A DNA stretch of 62,599 nucleotides from an uncultured Adlercreutzia sp. (GCA_910585575.1 CAJUFS010000008.1:1-62599); one strand, 5' to 3'. Counted from the stretch's first letter, positions 1 through 11,506 are shown. Notes: generated from the sequence alone by a model not told the origin. Program-made: numbers and translations.

Positions 1-126
1 GTGAAGGCCGACCGCGTGCTGCCCTACGAGCAGGTGGCCTTCATGCACCGCGACCCCATCACGCTGACCAACCAGCTGGACATCTTCGTGGACTTCTTCC
101 GCGCCCACGAGAACGACGCCGCCTAA
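1..126 (+). CDS. C-terminal fragment, probable ABC transporter substrate-binding protein
   Basis: The frame is open from the first base and ends at TAA 124-126, giving 41 residues; the real start lies outside the window. The fragment has no diagnostic motif by itself. It sits nine bases before two FecCD-type permeases and their ATPase, the place where the periplasmic or lipoprotein binding component of an iron-siderophore, heme or corrinoid importer is normally encoded. The aromatic, helical end (LDIFVDFFRAH) would suit the last helix of such a protein. The function is inferred from position only. Confidence 0.5.
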   Translation: MKADRVLPYEQVAFMHRDPITLTNQLDIFVDFFRAHENDAA

Positions 127-135
127 GGACGCTCC

Positions 136-1134
136 TTGTCTCGGGTGCGCATATCACTGTTCCTCATCGGGGGAGCCGTGGCGGTTTTTCTGGCCGCCGG
201 GCTCTCCCTTTTCTTTGGCAGTACCTGGATTACACCCGACCAGGTGGTGCAGGCCCTCGTAAGTCCCGATATGGCGAACCAGGATCAGGTGGCCGTGGTG
301 GAGCTGCGCGGCCCACGCACCGTGGCCTGCATCCTGGTAGGCGCGGCCTTTGCCGTGGCCGGCGCCATCATGCAGGGCGTGACGCGCAACCCCCTGGCCG
401 ACTCGGGCCTTCTGGGCATCAACGCCGGGGCTGCCTTCGCCCTGGCGCTCTGCCTGGCGCTGCTGCCGGGCATGAACTTCTCTGGCGTGGTACTCTGCTC
501 TTTTGCCGGAGCGGCTTTCGCCATGGCCGTGGTCTACGGAGCCGTCAGCTTCCGGCGGCGCAATGTGGACCCGGTGCGCCTTGTACTGGCGGGCTGCGCC
601 GTGGGCCTCTTCCTGACAGCGTTGGCTCAGGCCGTGGCCATTTTCTTCAGCATCGGCTACAGCCTCACGTTCTGGACCGCGGGCGGCGTGGCCGGCGTGC
701 GGGCGAGCACCTTAGGCATGACGGCGCCGTTCATCGTCGTGGCCCTGGCGCTGTCCTGCGTGCTTTCGCGCCGCGTGGCCGTGCTGTCCCTCGGCGACGA
801 CGCAGCCCAGGGGCTCGGCGTGGCGGTGGGGAAGACGCGCACGCTATGCCTGTTAGTAGTGATGGTGCTAGCCGGCGCCGCCGTGGCTTTAGCTGGTCCA
901 GTAGCCTTCGTGGGCCTCATGGTACCGCACGTGGTGCGCCGCTTCGTGGGCGCTGACTACCGCGCGGTCATTCCCGCCTCCATGGTGGGCGGGGCGCTGT
1001 TCATGCTGCTGGCCGATGTGATCGCCCGTACGGTCATGGCGCCCACCGAGGTGCCTATCGGCTTTATCTTCGCCATCGTGGGCGTGCCCTTCTTCATCTG
1101 GTGCGCGCGAAGGGAGGCGGCGGCCCTTGACTAA
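136..1134 (+). CDS. FecCD-family ABC transporter permease (first of pair)
   Basis: This is a 332-residue polytopic inner-membrane protein with about nine to ten hydrophobic segments. It carries the FecCD/BtuC hallmark GVTRNPLADSGLLGINAGA, with the conserved Gly/Asn-rich turn, and ends in the usual short C-terminal helix. It should form half of the channel for uptake of an iron-siderophore, heme or cobalamin-type substrate; the sequence does not tell which. The start is TTG at 136 with AAGGA at 125-129 in front. It overlaps the second permease by 8 bases, so the two are translationally coupled. Confidence 0.9.
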   Translation: MSRVRISLFLIGGAVAVFLAAGLSLFFGSTWITPDQVVQALVSPDMANQDQVAVVELRGPRTVACILVGAAFAVAGAIMQGVTRNPLADSGLLGINAGAAFALALCLALLPGMNFSGVVLCSFAGAAFAMAVVYGAVSFRRRNVDPVRLVLAGCAVGLFLTALAQAVAIFFSIGYSLTFWTAGGVAGVRASTLGMTAPFIVVALALSCVLSRRVAVLSLGDDAAQGLGVAVGKTRTLCLLVVMVLAGAAVALAGPVAFVGLMVPHVVRRFVGADYRAVIPASMVGGALFMLLADVIARTVMAPTEVPIGFIFAIVGVPFFIWCARREAAALD

Positions 1135-2131
1135 GATTGGGAAGAGAACGCGGACGGCCGTCGTCTTCACCGTGCTGGTACTGCTGGCCGCAGGTCTGCT
1201 GTGGGCCGACATCAACGCCGGCTACCGCAGTATCTCGCTGGAGGAGCTGGGGCAGATTATGGCGGGCACGGCCAGCCAGAGCCTCACCTACACGCTCGTA
1301 GAGCTGCGCCTGCCCCGGGTGCTTACCGCCCTGCTGGTGGGCGTCGGCCTTTCCGTAGCCGGCTGCATCTTGCAGGGCGTGTCGCGCAACGATATGGCCG
1401 ATCCGGGCGTGCTGGGCATCAATGCCGGTGCGGGCCTTTTGGTGGCGGCGTTTATCGTATTTGTGCCAGCAAATGCTGTGGCCTCTGAAATTGCCCTGCC
1501 GGTGCTCGCGTTCCTCGGGTCGCTGGCCGTGGCCTTCGCCGGCTGGCGCCTGTCGGTCGTGCGCGGCGTTTCCAGCCCCAAGCGGCTGCTGCTCATCGGC
1601 GTGGCCCTGGCCACCGGGCTTTCCAGCGTCACCTCGCTTTTGATGCTGCAGCTCTCCGATGGGGACTATGCCTTCGTGCAGAACTGGATCGCCGGCAATA
1701 TTTGGGGCGCTTCCTGGCCCAACGTGATCATGTTGGCCGTGGGGCTTGCCGCCCTCGTGATGGTGGCCCTGTACTGCGCCCGCACGCTCAATGTACTTGC
1801 CCTGGGGTCCCAAGCGGCCACGGGACTTGGCGTGAATGTACGCCGGGCCTCCGAGGGGCTTCTTGCTGTGGCCGTGGGCTGCTCGGGGCTGTGCTGCGCG
1901 GTGGGCGGCGGCCTCACTTTCGTGGGTCTTGTGTGCCCGCATCTGGCGCGACGCCTTGTAGGCCCCAACTTTCACGTGCTTATACCCGCTACGGTGCTCG
2001 TGGGGGCGGTGCTCATGCTTGCGGCTGACATTGTGTCGCGCACACTGCTGGCGCCCAACGAGATCCCCGTGGGCATTGTGGCAGCAGTCATCGGCGCGCC
2101 GTACTTCCTGTACTTGTTGGCGAAATCCTAA
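1127..2131 (+). CDS. FecCD-family ABC transporter permease (second of pair)
   Basis: This 334-residue membrane protein is a paralogue of the preceding permease and shows the matching hallmark GVSRNDMADPGVLGINAGAG. The TTG start at 1127 lies inside the end of the upstream gene and has a strong Shine-Dalgarno, AGGGAGG at 1111-1117. Two different permease genes point to a heterodimeric channel of the FepD/FepG type, not a BtuC-like homodimer. The ATPase gene follows after 16 bases. Family membership is clear; the substrate is not. Confidence 0.9.
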   Translation: MTKIGKRTRTAVVFTVLVLLAAGLLWADINAGYRSISLEELGQIMAGTASQSLTYTLVELRLPRVLTALLVGVGLSVAGCILQGVSRNDMADPGVLGINAGAGLLVAAFIVFVPANAVASEIALPVLAFLGSLAVAFAGWRLSVVRGVSSPKRLLLIGVALATGLSSVTSLLMLQLSDGDYAFVQNWIAGNIWGASWPNVIMLAVGLAALVMVALYCARTLNVLALGSQAATGLGVNVRRASEGLLAVAVGCSGLCCAVGGGLTFVGLVCPHLARRLVGPNFHVLIPATVLVGAVLMLAADIVSRTLLAPNEIPVGIVAAVIGAPYFLYLLAKS

Positions 2132-2147
2132 GAAGAAGGAGAAGGCC

Positions 2148-3071
2148 ATGAGTGAAAAGACCATCGCACAAGCCAACGGCCTCGTGCATCGGGACAGCCC
2201 CGCGAAGACCGCGAACGATGCTGCGGCGCAGGGCGAAGGCACCCTTATTTGCGAGGGCTGCGACCGCACCTGCGCGTGGTTCAACGACGCCGCCCTGCGC
2301 GGCGAGGGCATCTCGGTGGGCTACGAGGATCGCATTATCATCGAGCCCATGGACGTGGCCCTTCCCGAGGGCAAGGTTACCTCTATTATTGGACCGAATG
2401 GATGCGGCAAGTCCACGCTGCTCAAGGCGCTTTCGCGCACCATGCCCACGCGAAGCGGTGCCGTGTATCTGAACGGCACCGCCATAGCCTCACTGCCTAC
2501 GGCGCAAATTGCCCGTCAGATGGCGCTTCTTCCGCAATCTCCCTCGGCCCCTGGTGGTCTTACCGTGAAGGAGCTGGTGAGCTACGGCCGTTACCCCCAC
2601 CAGAAGGGGTTCGGCCGTTTGACGAACAAAGACCGCGAGATTATCGCCTGGGCCCTGGAGATAACGCACTTGACCGCCTTCGCCGACCGCGCCATTGATG
2701 CATTGTCCGGCGGCCAGCGACAACGCGCCTGGATTGCCATGGCTCTGGCCCAAGATACCGATCTCATCCTGCTCGATGAGCCCACCACCTATTTGGACAT
2801 GGCCCATCAGCTAGAGGTGCTGGAGCTGCTGCAATCGCTCAACCGCGACCAGGGCAAGACCATCGCCCTGGTTATTCACGAGCTGAACCTGGCCGCGCGT
2901 TTCTCCGATTGGATGATTGCCATGAAAGACGGTTCCATCCGGGCGGCTGGCACCGCCGAACAAGTGATGACGCCGCCCATGATGAAAGAGGTTTTCGGCC
3001 TGGAGGCGCTTATCGAGCCGGATCCCTGGACCGGCAAGCCCTCCTTGGTAAGTTACCGGTTGGCTCGGTAG
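2148..3071 (+). CDS. FecE/FepC-type ABC transporter ATPase with Cys-containing N-terminal extension
   Basis: The start is ATG 2148 after AGAAGGAG; a longer in-frame reading from 2019 runs through the permease and is rejected. The 307-residue protein has Walker A GPNGCGKST (82-90), signature LSGGQ (186-190) and Walker B LILLDE (206-211), and it ends with an H-loop region (VIHELNLAARFSD). It powers the two upstream permeases. Unlike ordinary FepC proteins of about 255-265 residues it has roughly 50 extra N-terminal residues that include Cys35, Cys38 and Cys42 (CEGCDRTC). That pattern could bind metal, but this is an inference. Confidence 0.92.
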   Translation: MSEKTIAQANGLVHRDSPAKTANDAAAQGEGTLICEGCDRTCAWFNDAALRGEGISVGYEDRIIIEPMDVALPEGKVTSIIGPNGCGKSTLLKALSRTMPTRSGAVYLNGTAIASLPTAQIARQMALLPQSPSAPGGLTVKELVSYGRYPHQKGFGRLTNKDREIIAWALEITHLTAFADRAIDALSGGQRQRAWIAMALAQDTDLILLDEPTTYLDMAHQLEVLELLQSLNRDQGKTIALVIHELNLAARFSDWMIAMKDGSIRAAGTAEQVMTPPMMKEVFGLEALIEPDPWTGKPSLVSYRLAR

Positions 3072-3222
3072 ATCGAGGAAACGAGCCGCGATAAGAGCCG
3101 CGTTACCAGCTTGCCGCCGCGGTAACGGGGATCGCGCGTTTCCCTTTAAACCTTACTTAACCACTCAGGGATACATTTACCCCGTTTATGTTTTGTGCAC
3201 ATGCATACCTCATGCACCCCTC

Positions 3223-3228
3223 TATGAT
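3223..3228 (+). promoter_or_regulatory. Candidate -10 box of the pyrimidine operon
   Basis: TATGAT lies so that transcription would start near 3235, placing the PyrR-type hairpin at the very 5' end of the mRNA. No good -35 hexamer is seen at the usual distance. A short inverted repeat, TGCAT/ATGCA at 3202-3216, lies just upstream. Confidence 0.4.
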
Positions 3229-3235
3229 CAAAATC

Positions 3236-3274
3236 GACCTTTAAAGAACGGTACGGAGAGACCGACAAGGTGCG
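3236..3274 (+). promoter_or_regulatory. PyrR-binding RNA element in the carA leader
   Basis: The RNA folds into a lower stem ACCTT (3237-3241) with AAGGT (3267-3271), a purine-rich internal loop (3242-3248, TAAAGAA), an upper stem CGGT (3249-3252) with ACCG (3261-3264), and a loop containing CGGAGA. This matches the known PyrR-site layout: TTTAAAG, GAGAG loop, then ACAAGG, with hexaloop consensus CNGNGR. It precedes carA, so UMP-dependent PyrR repression of the carAB-pyrKDF operon is expected. pyrR itself is not in the window. Confidence 0.75.
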
Positions 3275-3301
3275 CTACAGAGGGAATATTGCATCGATGA
3301 T

Positions 3302-3328
3302 CTCCTGCCCTAGGGTGGGAGATTTTTT
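3302..3328 (+). terminator. Attenuator-type terminator upstream of carA
   Basis: CTCCTGCC and GGTGGGAG pair over about 8 bp, with two G-U pairs, around a CTAG loop (3302-3321) and are followed by T6 at 3323-3328. It lies 28 bases after the PyrR-type hairpin and 37 bases before the carA start. This is the position of the attenuator in PyrR-controlled leaders, so it probably decides read-through into the pyrimidine operon. Confidence 0.7.
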
Positions 3329-3364
3329 ATAGGCCTTGTGCAGCGCCACCGGAAAGGATGGCTC

Positions 3365-4723
3365 ATGAGCAAGGTAGCTGATTTTCTCCTAGAAAAAACT
3401 TCGAAGCCCGCGGCGCAGCCGGCCCTTTTGGTGCTGGAAGACGGCACGGTCTTCCATGGCACGGCCTGCGGGGCGATGGGGGAGGCCTTCGGGGAAATCT
3501 GCTTCAACACCTCTTTGGAAGGGTATCTAGAAATTATCACCGATCCCTCCTACGCAGGGCAAATTGTGGCGCTCACCTATCCCCAGGTGGGAAACTACGG
3601 CGTCCACCTCGACGATGTTCAGGCCGAGCATCCGGCTCTGCGCGGCCTGGTCGTACGCGACCTGTGCCCGACGCCCTCCAGCTGGCGCAGCCAGGAGGAC
3701 CTCGGCAGCTTCCTGCGTCGCGAGGGCGTGGTGGCCATCGAGGGCATCGACACCCGCGCTCTGGTGCGCCACATCCGCGATCATGGCGCCCAAAAAGCCG
3801 TCATCTCCACGGAAACCGACAACGTGGACGACCTTGTCGCCAAGGTGCGCCAGAGCCCCTCGCTGGTGGGCGTAAACCTTGCCGCCGCGGTCTCGCGGGA
3901 AGAAGCGGGCTCCTACACCGCCGCCGATCTTCCCGGATCGCACAGCTTCGCTGCCATTCCGGCCCCTGAAACCCGCTTCCGCGTGGTGGCCTACGACTGC
4001 GGCGCCAAGCGCTCCATCCTTGAGAACTTGGTGCGCTCCGGCTGCGACGTCACCGTGATGCCCTGGAACACGCCCGCCGAAGAGGTGCTCGCCCTGGATC
4101 CCGATGGCGTGTTCATGTCCAACGGCCCGGGCGACCCGGATGCCGTGGCCGAAACCTACCAGCAGGTGGAGAAGCTTCTGGGCAAGGTGCCCGTTTTCGG
4201 CATCTGCCTGGGGCATCAGATGATGGCAAAGGCCGCCGGCGCCGATATCGAGAAGCTGAAGTTCGGCCACCATGGCGGCAATCACCCCGTGCAGAACCTG
4301 CTGACCGGTCGCGTTGAGGTGACGGCCCAGAACCACGGCTTCTGCCCGCGCTTCCAAAGTCTGGGCGCGCTGATGCCGGAGCTCTCGGGCGGCTTCGAAG
4401 CCCATGAGGAAGACCTGCGCTGCTGGGCCGAGCGCGGCGCGGCCCCCGTGGTGGCCAACGAGCGCTTCGGTCGCATCCAGCTGACCCACGTGAACCTGGA
4501 CGACGGCACGGCCGAGGGCTTTGCTTTCCTGGATATTCCCGCTTTCAGCGTCCAGTACCATCCCGAGGCCTCGCCCGGCCCCACCGACGCCCACTACCTG
4601 TTCACCGCCTTCGGCCGCCTCATGACCGGCGCCGAAGATTACCTGGACATCGATATTGCCGCCGACCGTTTGGCCGGATGGAAGTTCGGCGAGACCGACG
4701 AGACGAAGAAAGAGGTGGCGTAA
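3365..4723 (+). CDS. carA: Carbamoyl-phosphate synthase, glutaminase (small) subunit
   Basis: CarA hydrolyses glutamine and channels ammonia to CarB. The 452-residue protein has the N-terminal CPSase small-chain domain and a class I amidotransferase domain with Cys281 (GICLGHQMM), His399 and Glu401 (VQYHPEASPGP). The start ATG 3365 follows AAAGGA; a GTG at 3338 is less likely. It is about 70 residues longer than typical CarA. Part of the excess is an insertion between NHGF (323-326) and THVNLDDG (374-381), where about 47 residues replace the usual 20 or so. It abuts carB directly. Confidence 0.96.
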   Translation: MSKVADFLLEKTSKPAAQPALLVLEDGTVFHGTACGAMGEAFGEICFNTSLEGYLEIITDPSYAGQIVALTYPQVGNYGVHLDDVQAEHPALRGLVVRDLCPTPSSWRSQEDLGSFLRREGVVAIEGIDTRALVRHIRDHGAQKAVISTETDNVDDLVAKVRQSPSLVGVNLAAAVSREEAGSYTAADLPGSHSFAAIPAPETRFRVVAYDCGAKRSILENLVRSGCDVTVMPWNTPAEEVLALDPDGVFMSNGPGDPDAVAETYQQVEKLLGKVPVFGICLGHQMMAKAAGADIEKLKFGHHGGNHPVQNLLTGRVEVTAQNHGFCPRFQSLGALMPELSGGFEAHEEDLRCWAERGAAPVVANERFGRIQLTHVNLDDGTAEGFAFLDIPAFSVQYHPEASPGPTDAHYLFTAFGRLMTGAEDYLDIDIAADRLAGWKFGETDETKKEVA

Positions 4724-7945
<3,222 letters not shown>

Positions 7946-7995
7946 GGTAGAATGAGCGGCAACGATTGAACGCCTTTGAGTCGACGGGAGAGCCT

Positions 7996-8790
7996 ATGAC
8001 CCTCTACAACGAGACCGCACCCATTCTGGTGAACGAGGAAATGGGGTGCAACATCTGGCTCATGACGGTCAAGGCCCCGCAAATTGCGGCCGCCGCGCGG
8101 CCTGGGCAGTTCGTCCATGTGCGCATTCCCGGCATGGACGACCACATTCTCCGTCGTCCCCTCGGCATCTATGCCCGCAACCTGAACGAGGGCACCGTGG
8201 ACATGATGTACCAGGTGCTTGGCTTCGGCACCGACCGCATGACGCAGCTGGCGGTGGGCGATTCAGTGGAGCTCATCGGAGCCATCGGCCGCGGTTGGCA
8301 GGTGCCCGAGGGTGCCAAGCGGGCGCTTGTGGTGGCCGGTGGCGTGGGAAGCGCGCCGCTCTATCCACTTATTGAAGAGCTGACCGAGCGCGGCATGGAG
8401 GTGCACGCGGTGCTCGGCGCCTCCACGGTCGATGCCCTGGTGGCCCGCGAGCGCTACGAGGGCGTCCTGGGCTGCGCTCCTGCCTGCTCCACTGACGACG
8501 GCACTTACGGTCACGCCGGATTCTGCACGCCGCTCGTGGAGGCGGCGCTTACCGAGGCGGCCGAGTCGGGCAACTACTTCGACTATGTGGCCTGCTGCGG
8601 CCCCGAGCCCCTTATGCGCCTGGTAGCCTCCATGGCAGAAGAGGCCGGTGTCTTCTGCGAGGTGTCCCTCGAGCGTCGCATGGCCTGCGGCGTGGGCGCC
8701 TGCCTGTCCTGCGTGGTCGACACCGTGGACGGCAAGAAGCGCGCCTGCGTAGACGGCCCCGTGTTCCCCTCGACGTCTGTGGTCTGGTAG
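7996..8790 (+). CDS. pyrK: Dihydroorotate dehydrogenase B, electron-transfer subunit
   Basis: PyrK passes electrons from PyrD to NAD+ through FAD and a [2Fe-2S] cluster. The 264-residue reading has the FAD motif RRPLGIY (53-59), the NAD-side glycine turn GGVGSAPL (115-122) and the C-terminal cluster ligands Cys231, Cys236, Cys239 and Cys251. ATG 7996 with GGGAGAG just upstream is preferred to a TTG at 7966. The gene stands between carB and pyrD, as expected for a class 1B enzyme. A TAGAAT box at 7947-7952 could be a weak internal promoter. Confidence 0.93.
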   Translation: MTLYNETAPILVNEEMGCNIWLMTVKAPQIAAAARPGQFVHVRIPGMDDHILRRPLGIYARNLNEGTVDMMYQVLGFGTDRMTQLAVGDSVELIGAIGRGWQVPEGAKRALVVAGGVGSAPLYPLIEELTERGMEVHAVLGASTVDALVARERYEGVLGCAPACSTDDGTYGHAGFCTPLVEAALTEAAESGNYFDYVACCGPEPLMRLVASMAEEAGVFCEVSLERRMACGVGACLSCVVDTVDGKKRACVDGPVFPSTSVVW

Positions 8791-8799
8791 GAGGCACCC

Positions 8800-9732
8800 A
8801 TGAGCATCTTCCCGAAAGCAACCAACGTAAACCTGGCCGTCAACTTGGGCGGCCTGGCCATGAAAAACCCCGTCACCGTGGCCTCGGGCACCTTCGGCGC
8901 CGGCAAGGAGTACCACGACTTCGTCGATGTGGCCTCTCTCGGCGCCGTCACCACGAAGGGCGTCTCCCTCAACGGCTGGGAGGGCAACGCAAGCCCCCGC
9001 ATCGCCGAGACGGCCTCGGGCATGCTGAACTCCATCGGCCTTCAGAACCCCGGCGTGCAGCACCTGAAGGACGACGAGCTGCCCTGGCTGCAAAGCATCG
9101 GTGCCACCACCATTGTGAATGTGTCGGGCCACAGCTTTGACGAGTACGTGCAGGTCATCGAAGCGCTGGAAGAGGCACCGGTGGACGCCTACGAGGTGAA
9201 CATCTCGTGCCCTAACGTGGATGCCGGCGGCATGACCATGGGCTGCCATGTTCCCAGTGTGGAAAAGGTAGTCGGGATGTGCCGCGCCGCCACAAAGCGC
9301 CCGCTCATTGTGAAGCTCACTCCCAACGTCACCGATGTCGCAGAGATCGCTCGCGCTGCCGAGGCGGCCGGCGCCGACGCCATCTCGCTTATCAATACGC
9401 TGTTGGGCATGGCCGTGGATGCGCGCACGCGCAAGCCGAAGCTGGCCCGCGTGGTGGGCGGCTTCTCGGGCCCGGCCGTGAAGCCCGTGGCCCTGCGCAT
9501 GGTGTGGCAGTGCGCCGGCGCCGTAAAGGTGCCGATCCTCGGCATGGGAGGCATCGCCACTGGCGAGGACGCCATTGAGTTCATGCTCGCCGGCGCCACC
9601 GCCGTGGCCGTGGGAACCGCCAACTTCGTGAACCCCACCGCCACCGTCGACGTCATCAACGGCATGATTGATTACTGCGAGGCCCAGGGCGTGGCCGACA
9701 TCAACGAGCTGATCGGAGGACTGCAGTGCTAA
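8800..9732 (+). CDS. pyrD: Dihydroorotate dehydrogenase B, catalytic subunit
   Basis: This 310-residue FMN protein oxidises dihydroorotate to orotate. It contains the class 1 active-site loop with catalytic cysteine (NISCPNV) and FMN-phosphate glycine motifs (GMGGIATGEDAIEFMLAGA). The cysteine base and the adjacent pyrK identify the NAD-dependent 1B type, suited to an anaerobe, as opposed to the quinone-linked class 2 enzyme. ATG 8800 follows TAGGAGG. The stop overlaps the pyrF start by 7 bases. Confidence 0.95.
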   Translation: MSIFPKATNVNLAVNLGGLAMKNPVTVASGTFGAGKEYHDFVDVASLGAVTTKGVSLNGWEGNASPRIAETASGMLNSIGLQNPGVQHLKDDELPWLQSIGATTIVNVSGHSFDEYVQVIEALEEAPVDAYEVNISCPNVDAGGMTMGCHVPSVEKVVGMCRAATKRPLIVKLTPNVTDVAEIARAAEAAGADAISLINTLLGMAVDARTRKPKLARVVGGFSGPAVKPVALRMVWQCAGAVKVPILGMGGIATGEDAIEFMLAGATAVAVGTANFVNPTATVDVINGMIDYCEAQGVADINELIGGLQC

Positions 9733-10463
9733 CCGCGTTCGATTCCATTCCCGCTAAAGACCGCGTCATCGTCGCCCTCGACTGCGACGCCTGGGAAGCC
9801 ATCGCTTTGGCCGACAAGCTGGCCGGCAAGGCCACTTGGCTGAAAATCGGCATGACGCTTTACTATGCGGAGGGCCCCGCCATCGTGAAGATGTTCAAGC
9901 GCCGCGGCTTCAAGGTGTTCCTGGATCTGAAGTTCCACGACATCCCGCACCAGGTGGAGGGTGCCGCCCGCTCGGCGGCGGCCAGCGGCGCGGACATGAT
10001 CACCATGCACACCGTGGGCGGCCGCGCCATGATGGAAGCGGCTCAGCGCGGCGCCGAGGCCGGCGCGGCCGAGTGGGGCGGGGAAGTGCCCGCAACTCTG
10101 GGCATCACCGTGCTCACGTCCATGAGCCCCGAAGCCCTGGCGGAAACCGGTGTGGAGCGCCCGCTGCCCGAGCAGGTTCTGGCCTTGGCCGGTCAGGCAA
10201 AGGACGCCGGCATCGCGGGCGTCGTCGCCTCGCCCCAAGAGGCCGCCAAGCTTCGCGAGCTGCTGGGCCCCGATGCCTTTATCGTCACGCCCGGCGTGCG
10301 TCCTGCCGGCGCGGCGCTGGGCGACCAGAGCCGCGTTGCCACGCCGATCCAAGCCTTCGAAAATGGCGCGTCTCATATTGTCATAGGTCGCCCCATCACT
10401 GAGGCACCCGACCCCGAAGCTGCTTTCGATGCCATCGTTGAAGAACTTGCCAGCGCATCCTAG
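9726..10463 (+). CDS. pyrF: Orotidine-5'-phosphate decarboxylase
   Basis: The 245-residue TIM-barrel enzyme converts OMP to UMP. The catalytic Lys-Asp signature is present in DLKFHDIP, with VIVALDCD at the N terminus and the phosphate-binding end HIVIGRPIT near the C terminus. The start is GTG 9726, inside the last codons of pyrD, so translation is coupled. It closes the operon; pyrB, pyrC, pyrE and pyrR are not in the window. Confidence 0.95.
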   Translation: MLTAFDSIPAKDRVIVALDCDAWEAIALADKLAGKATWLKIGMTLYYAEGPAIVKMFKRRGFKVFLDLKFHDIPHQVEGAARSAAASGADMITMHTVGGRAMMEAAQRGAEAGAAEWGGEVPATLGITVLTSMSPEALAETGVERPLPEQVLALAGQAKDAGIAGVVASPQEAAKLRELLGPDAFIVTPGVRPAGAALGDQSRVATPIQAFENGASHIVIGRPITEAPDPEAAFDAIVEELASAS

Positions 10464-10521
10464 GTTTTTTCGGAATATTGCACACGAGCAAATTCCTATA
10501 AGTTTTCTCTATTCAACGCAA

Positions 10522-10556
10522 ATGACGTGTTTTTCGTCATCAATGCATGGTACTAT
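10522..10556 (+). promoter_or_regulatory. mihF promoter region with operator-like dyad
   Basis: A TACTAT -10 box (10551-10556) lies 34 bases before mihF. The expected -35 position (about 10528-10533) falls inside the inverted repeat ATGACG-N7-CGTCAT (10522-10540). A dyad over the -35 is a typical place for a repressor site, but the factor is unknown. Confidence 0.45.
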
Positions 10557-10589
10557 TTTCCGCAGCCCAAACCGGAAGGAGAACAAACC

Positions 10590-10901
10590 ATGGCTATCCC
10601 CGAACTCAGCCCTGAGGCCCGTGCTGAAGCCTTGGAAAAGGCGAAGGCAGCTCGCATCAAGCGCGCTCAAGTCCGTGAAGAGCTGAAAGCCGGCAAACTG
10701 ACCGTCGCCCAGGTGCTCGACATGCGCGACGACCCCGTTGTCGGCCGCATGAAAATCTCGACGCTCATTGAGACGCTGCCGGGCTATGGCAAGGCCAAGG
10801 CCGAGCGCATCATGAAAGAGCTGCAAATTGCCGAGAGCCGCCGCATTCGCGGTATTGGCGAGCGTCAGCGCGAAGCCCTGCTCCAGCGCCTGGCCAAGTA
10901 G
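10590..10901 (+). CDS. mihF: Actinobacterial integration host factor
   Basis: This 103-residue basic protein matches mIHF/sIHF, the nucleoid protein of actinobacteria that is unrelated to the E. coli alpha/beta IHF. The N terminus is a charged helix (AEALEKAKAARIKRAQ). The C-terminal half carries the helix-two-turn-helix with LPGYGKAKAERIMKEL and RRIRGIGERQREAL, which binds DNA without strong sequence preference. ATG 10590 is preceded by GGAAGGAG. The order mihF-gmk-rpoZ is conserved across actinobacteria and supports the call. Confidence 0.93.
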   Translation: MAIPELSPEARAEALEKAKAARIKRAQVREELKAGKLTVAQVLDMRDDPVVGRMKISTLIETLPGYGKAKAERIMKELQIAESRRIRGIGERQREALLQRLAK

Positions 10902-10924
10902 CATTCAACCAAGCAAAGGATTAC

Positions 10925-11488
10925 ATGAGAACCGGAAACCTTTTTGTCATCAGCGGTCCTTCAGGAACCGGCAAGGGAACACTCATTGCTCGTTTGGTGG
11001 AGGAGGTGCCTGACACCTGGGTTTCCGTTTCTGCCACCACGCGACGCCCTCGTCCCGGAGAGGAAGAGGGCGTTAGCTATTATTTCATGTCGAAAGAGGA
11101 GTTCCTCGCCCTGGCCGACGAGGGCGGCTTCCTGGAATGGGCCACATATTCGGATAACTGCTACGGCACGCCGCGCGCTTCCGTGGAACGGGAAATGGCC
11201 GCGGGCAAGCAGGTCATCCTCGAAATTGAAGTGCAAGGCGCCCTTCAGGTGAAGGAGAAGATGCCCGAAGCGCACCTTGTTTTCATCGAGCCGCCGTCCC
11301 TTGAAGAGCTTGAACGACGGTTGCGCGGCCGCGGCACCGAAACCGATGAGGCCGTTCAAAAGCGCATGGACACAGCCGTAGTGGAACTTTCCCACAAAAT
11401 GGAGTATGATATTCGGCTGGTAAATGACGATCTTGACGAGGCAACTCGCCAGCTCGTTGCTTACGTGAATGAAACCGCCGAAGAATAG
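10925..11488 (+). CDS. gmk: Guanylate kinase
   Basis: This 187-residue enzyme phosphorylates GMP to GDP. It has the P-loop GPSGTGKGT (11-19), the GMP-binding stretch SATTRRPRPGEEEGVSYYF and the lid region EELERRLRGRGTET. It is in the mihF-gmk-rpoZ-thiI operon, 23 bases after mihF, with AAGGA before the ATG. Linking GTP and (p)ppGpp-related nucleotide supply to the RNA polymerase omega gene is a common arrangement. Confidence 0.96.
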   Translation: MRTGNLFVISGPSGTGKGTLIARLVEEVPDTWVSVSATTRRPRPGEEEGVSYYFMSKEEFLALADEGGFLEWATYSDNCYGTPRASVEREMAAGKQVILEIEVQGALQVKEKMPEAHLVFIEPPSLEELERRLRGRGTETDEAVQKRMDTAVVELSHKMEYDIRLVNDDLDEATRQLVAYVNETAEE

Positions 11489-11506
11489 TTAGAGGACTGC
11501 CAACCT

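Noticed and set aside
3080-3140. GTTACC/GGTAAC inverted repeat after the ABC ATPase gene
   Set aside because: The stem is only 6 bp with a long loop and no T run follows, so I do not call a terminator.
7952-7969. Mini-ORF MSGND upstream of pyrK behind TAGAAT
   Set aside because: It has no ribosome-binding site of its own and nothing ties it to regulation; the box may be chance inside an operon gap.
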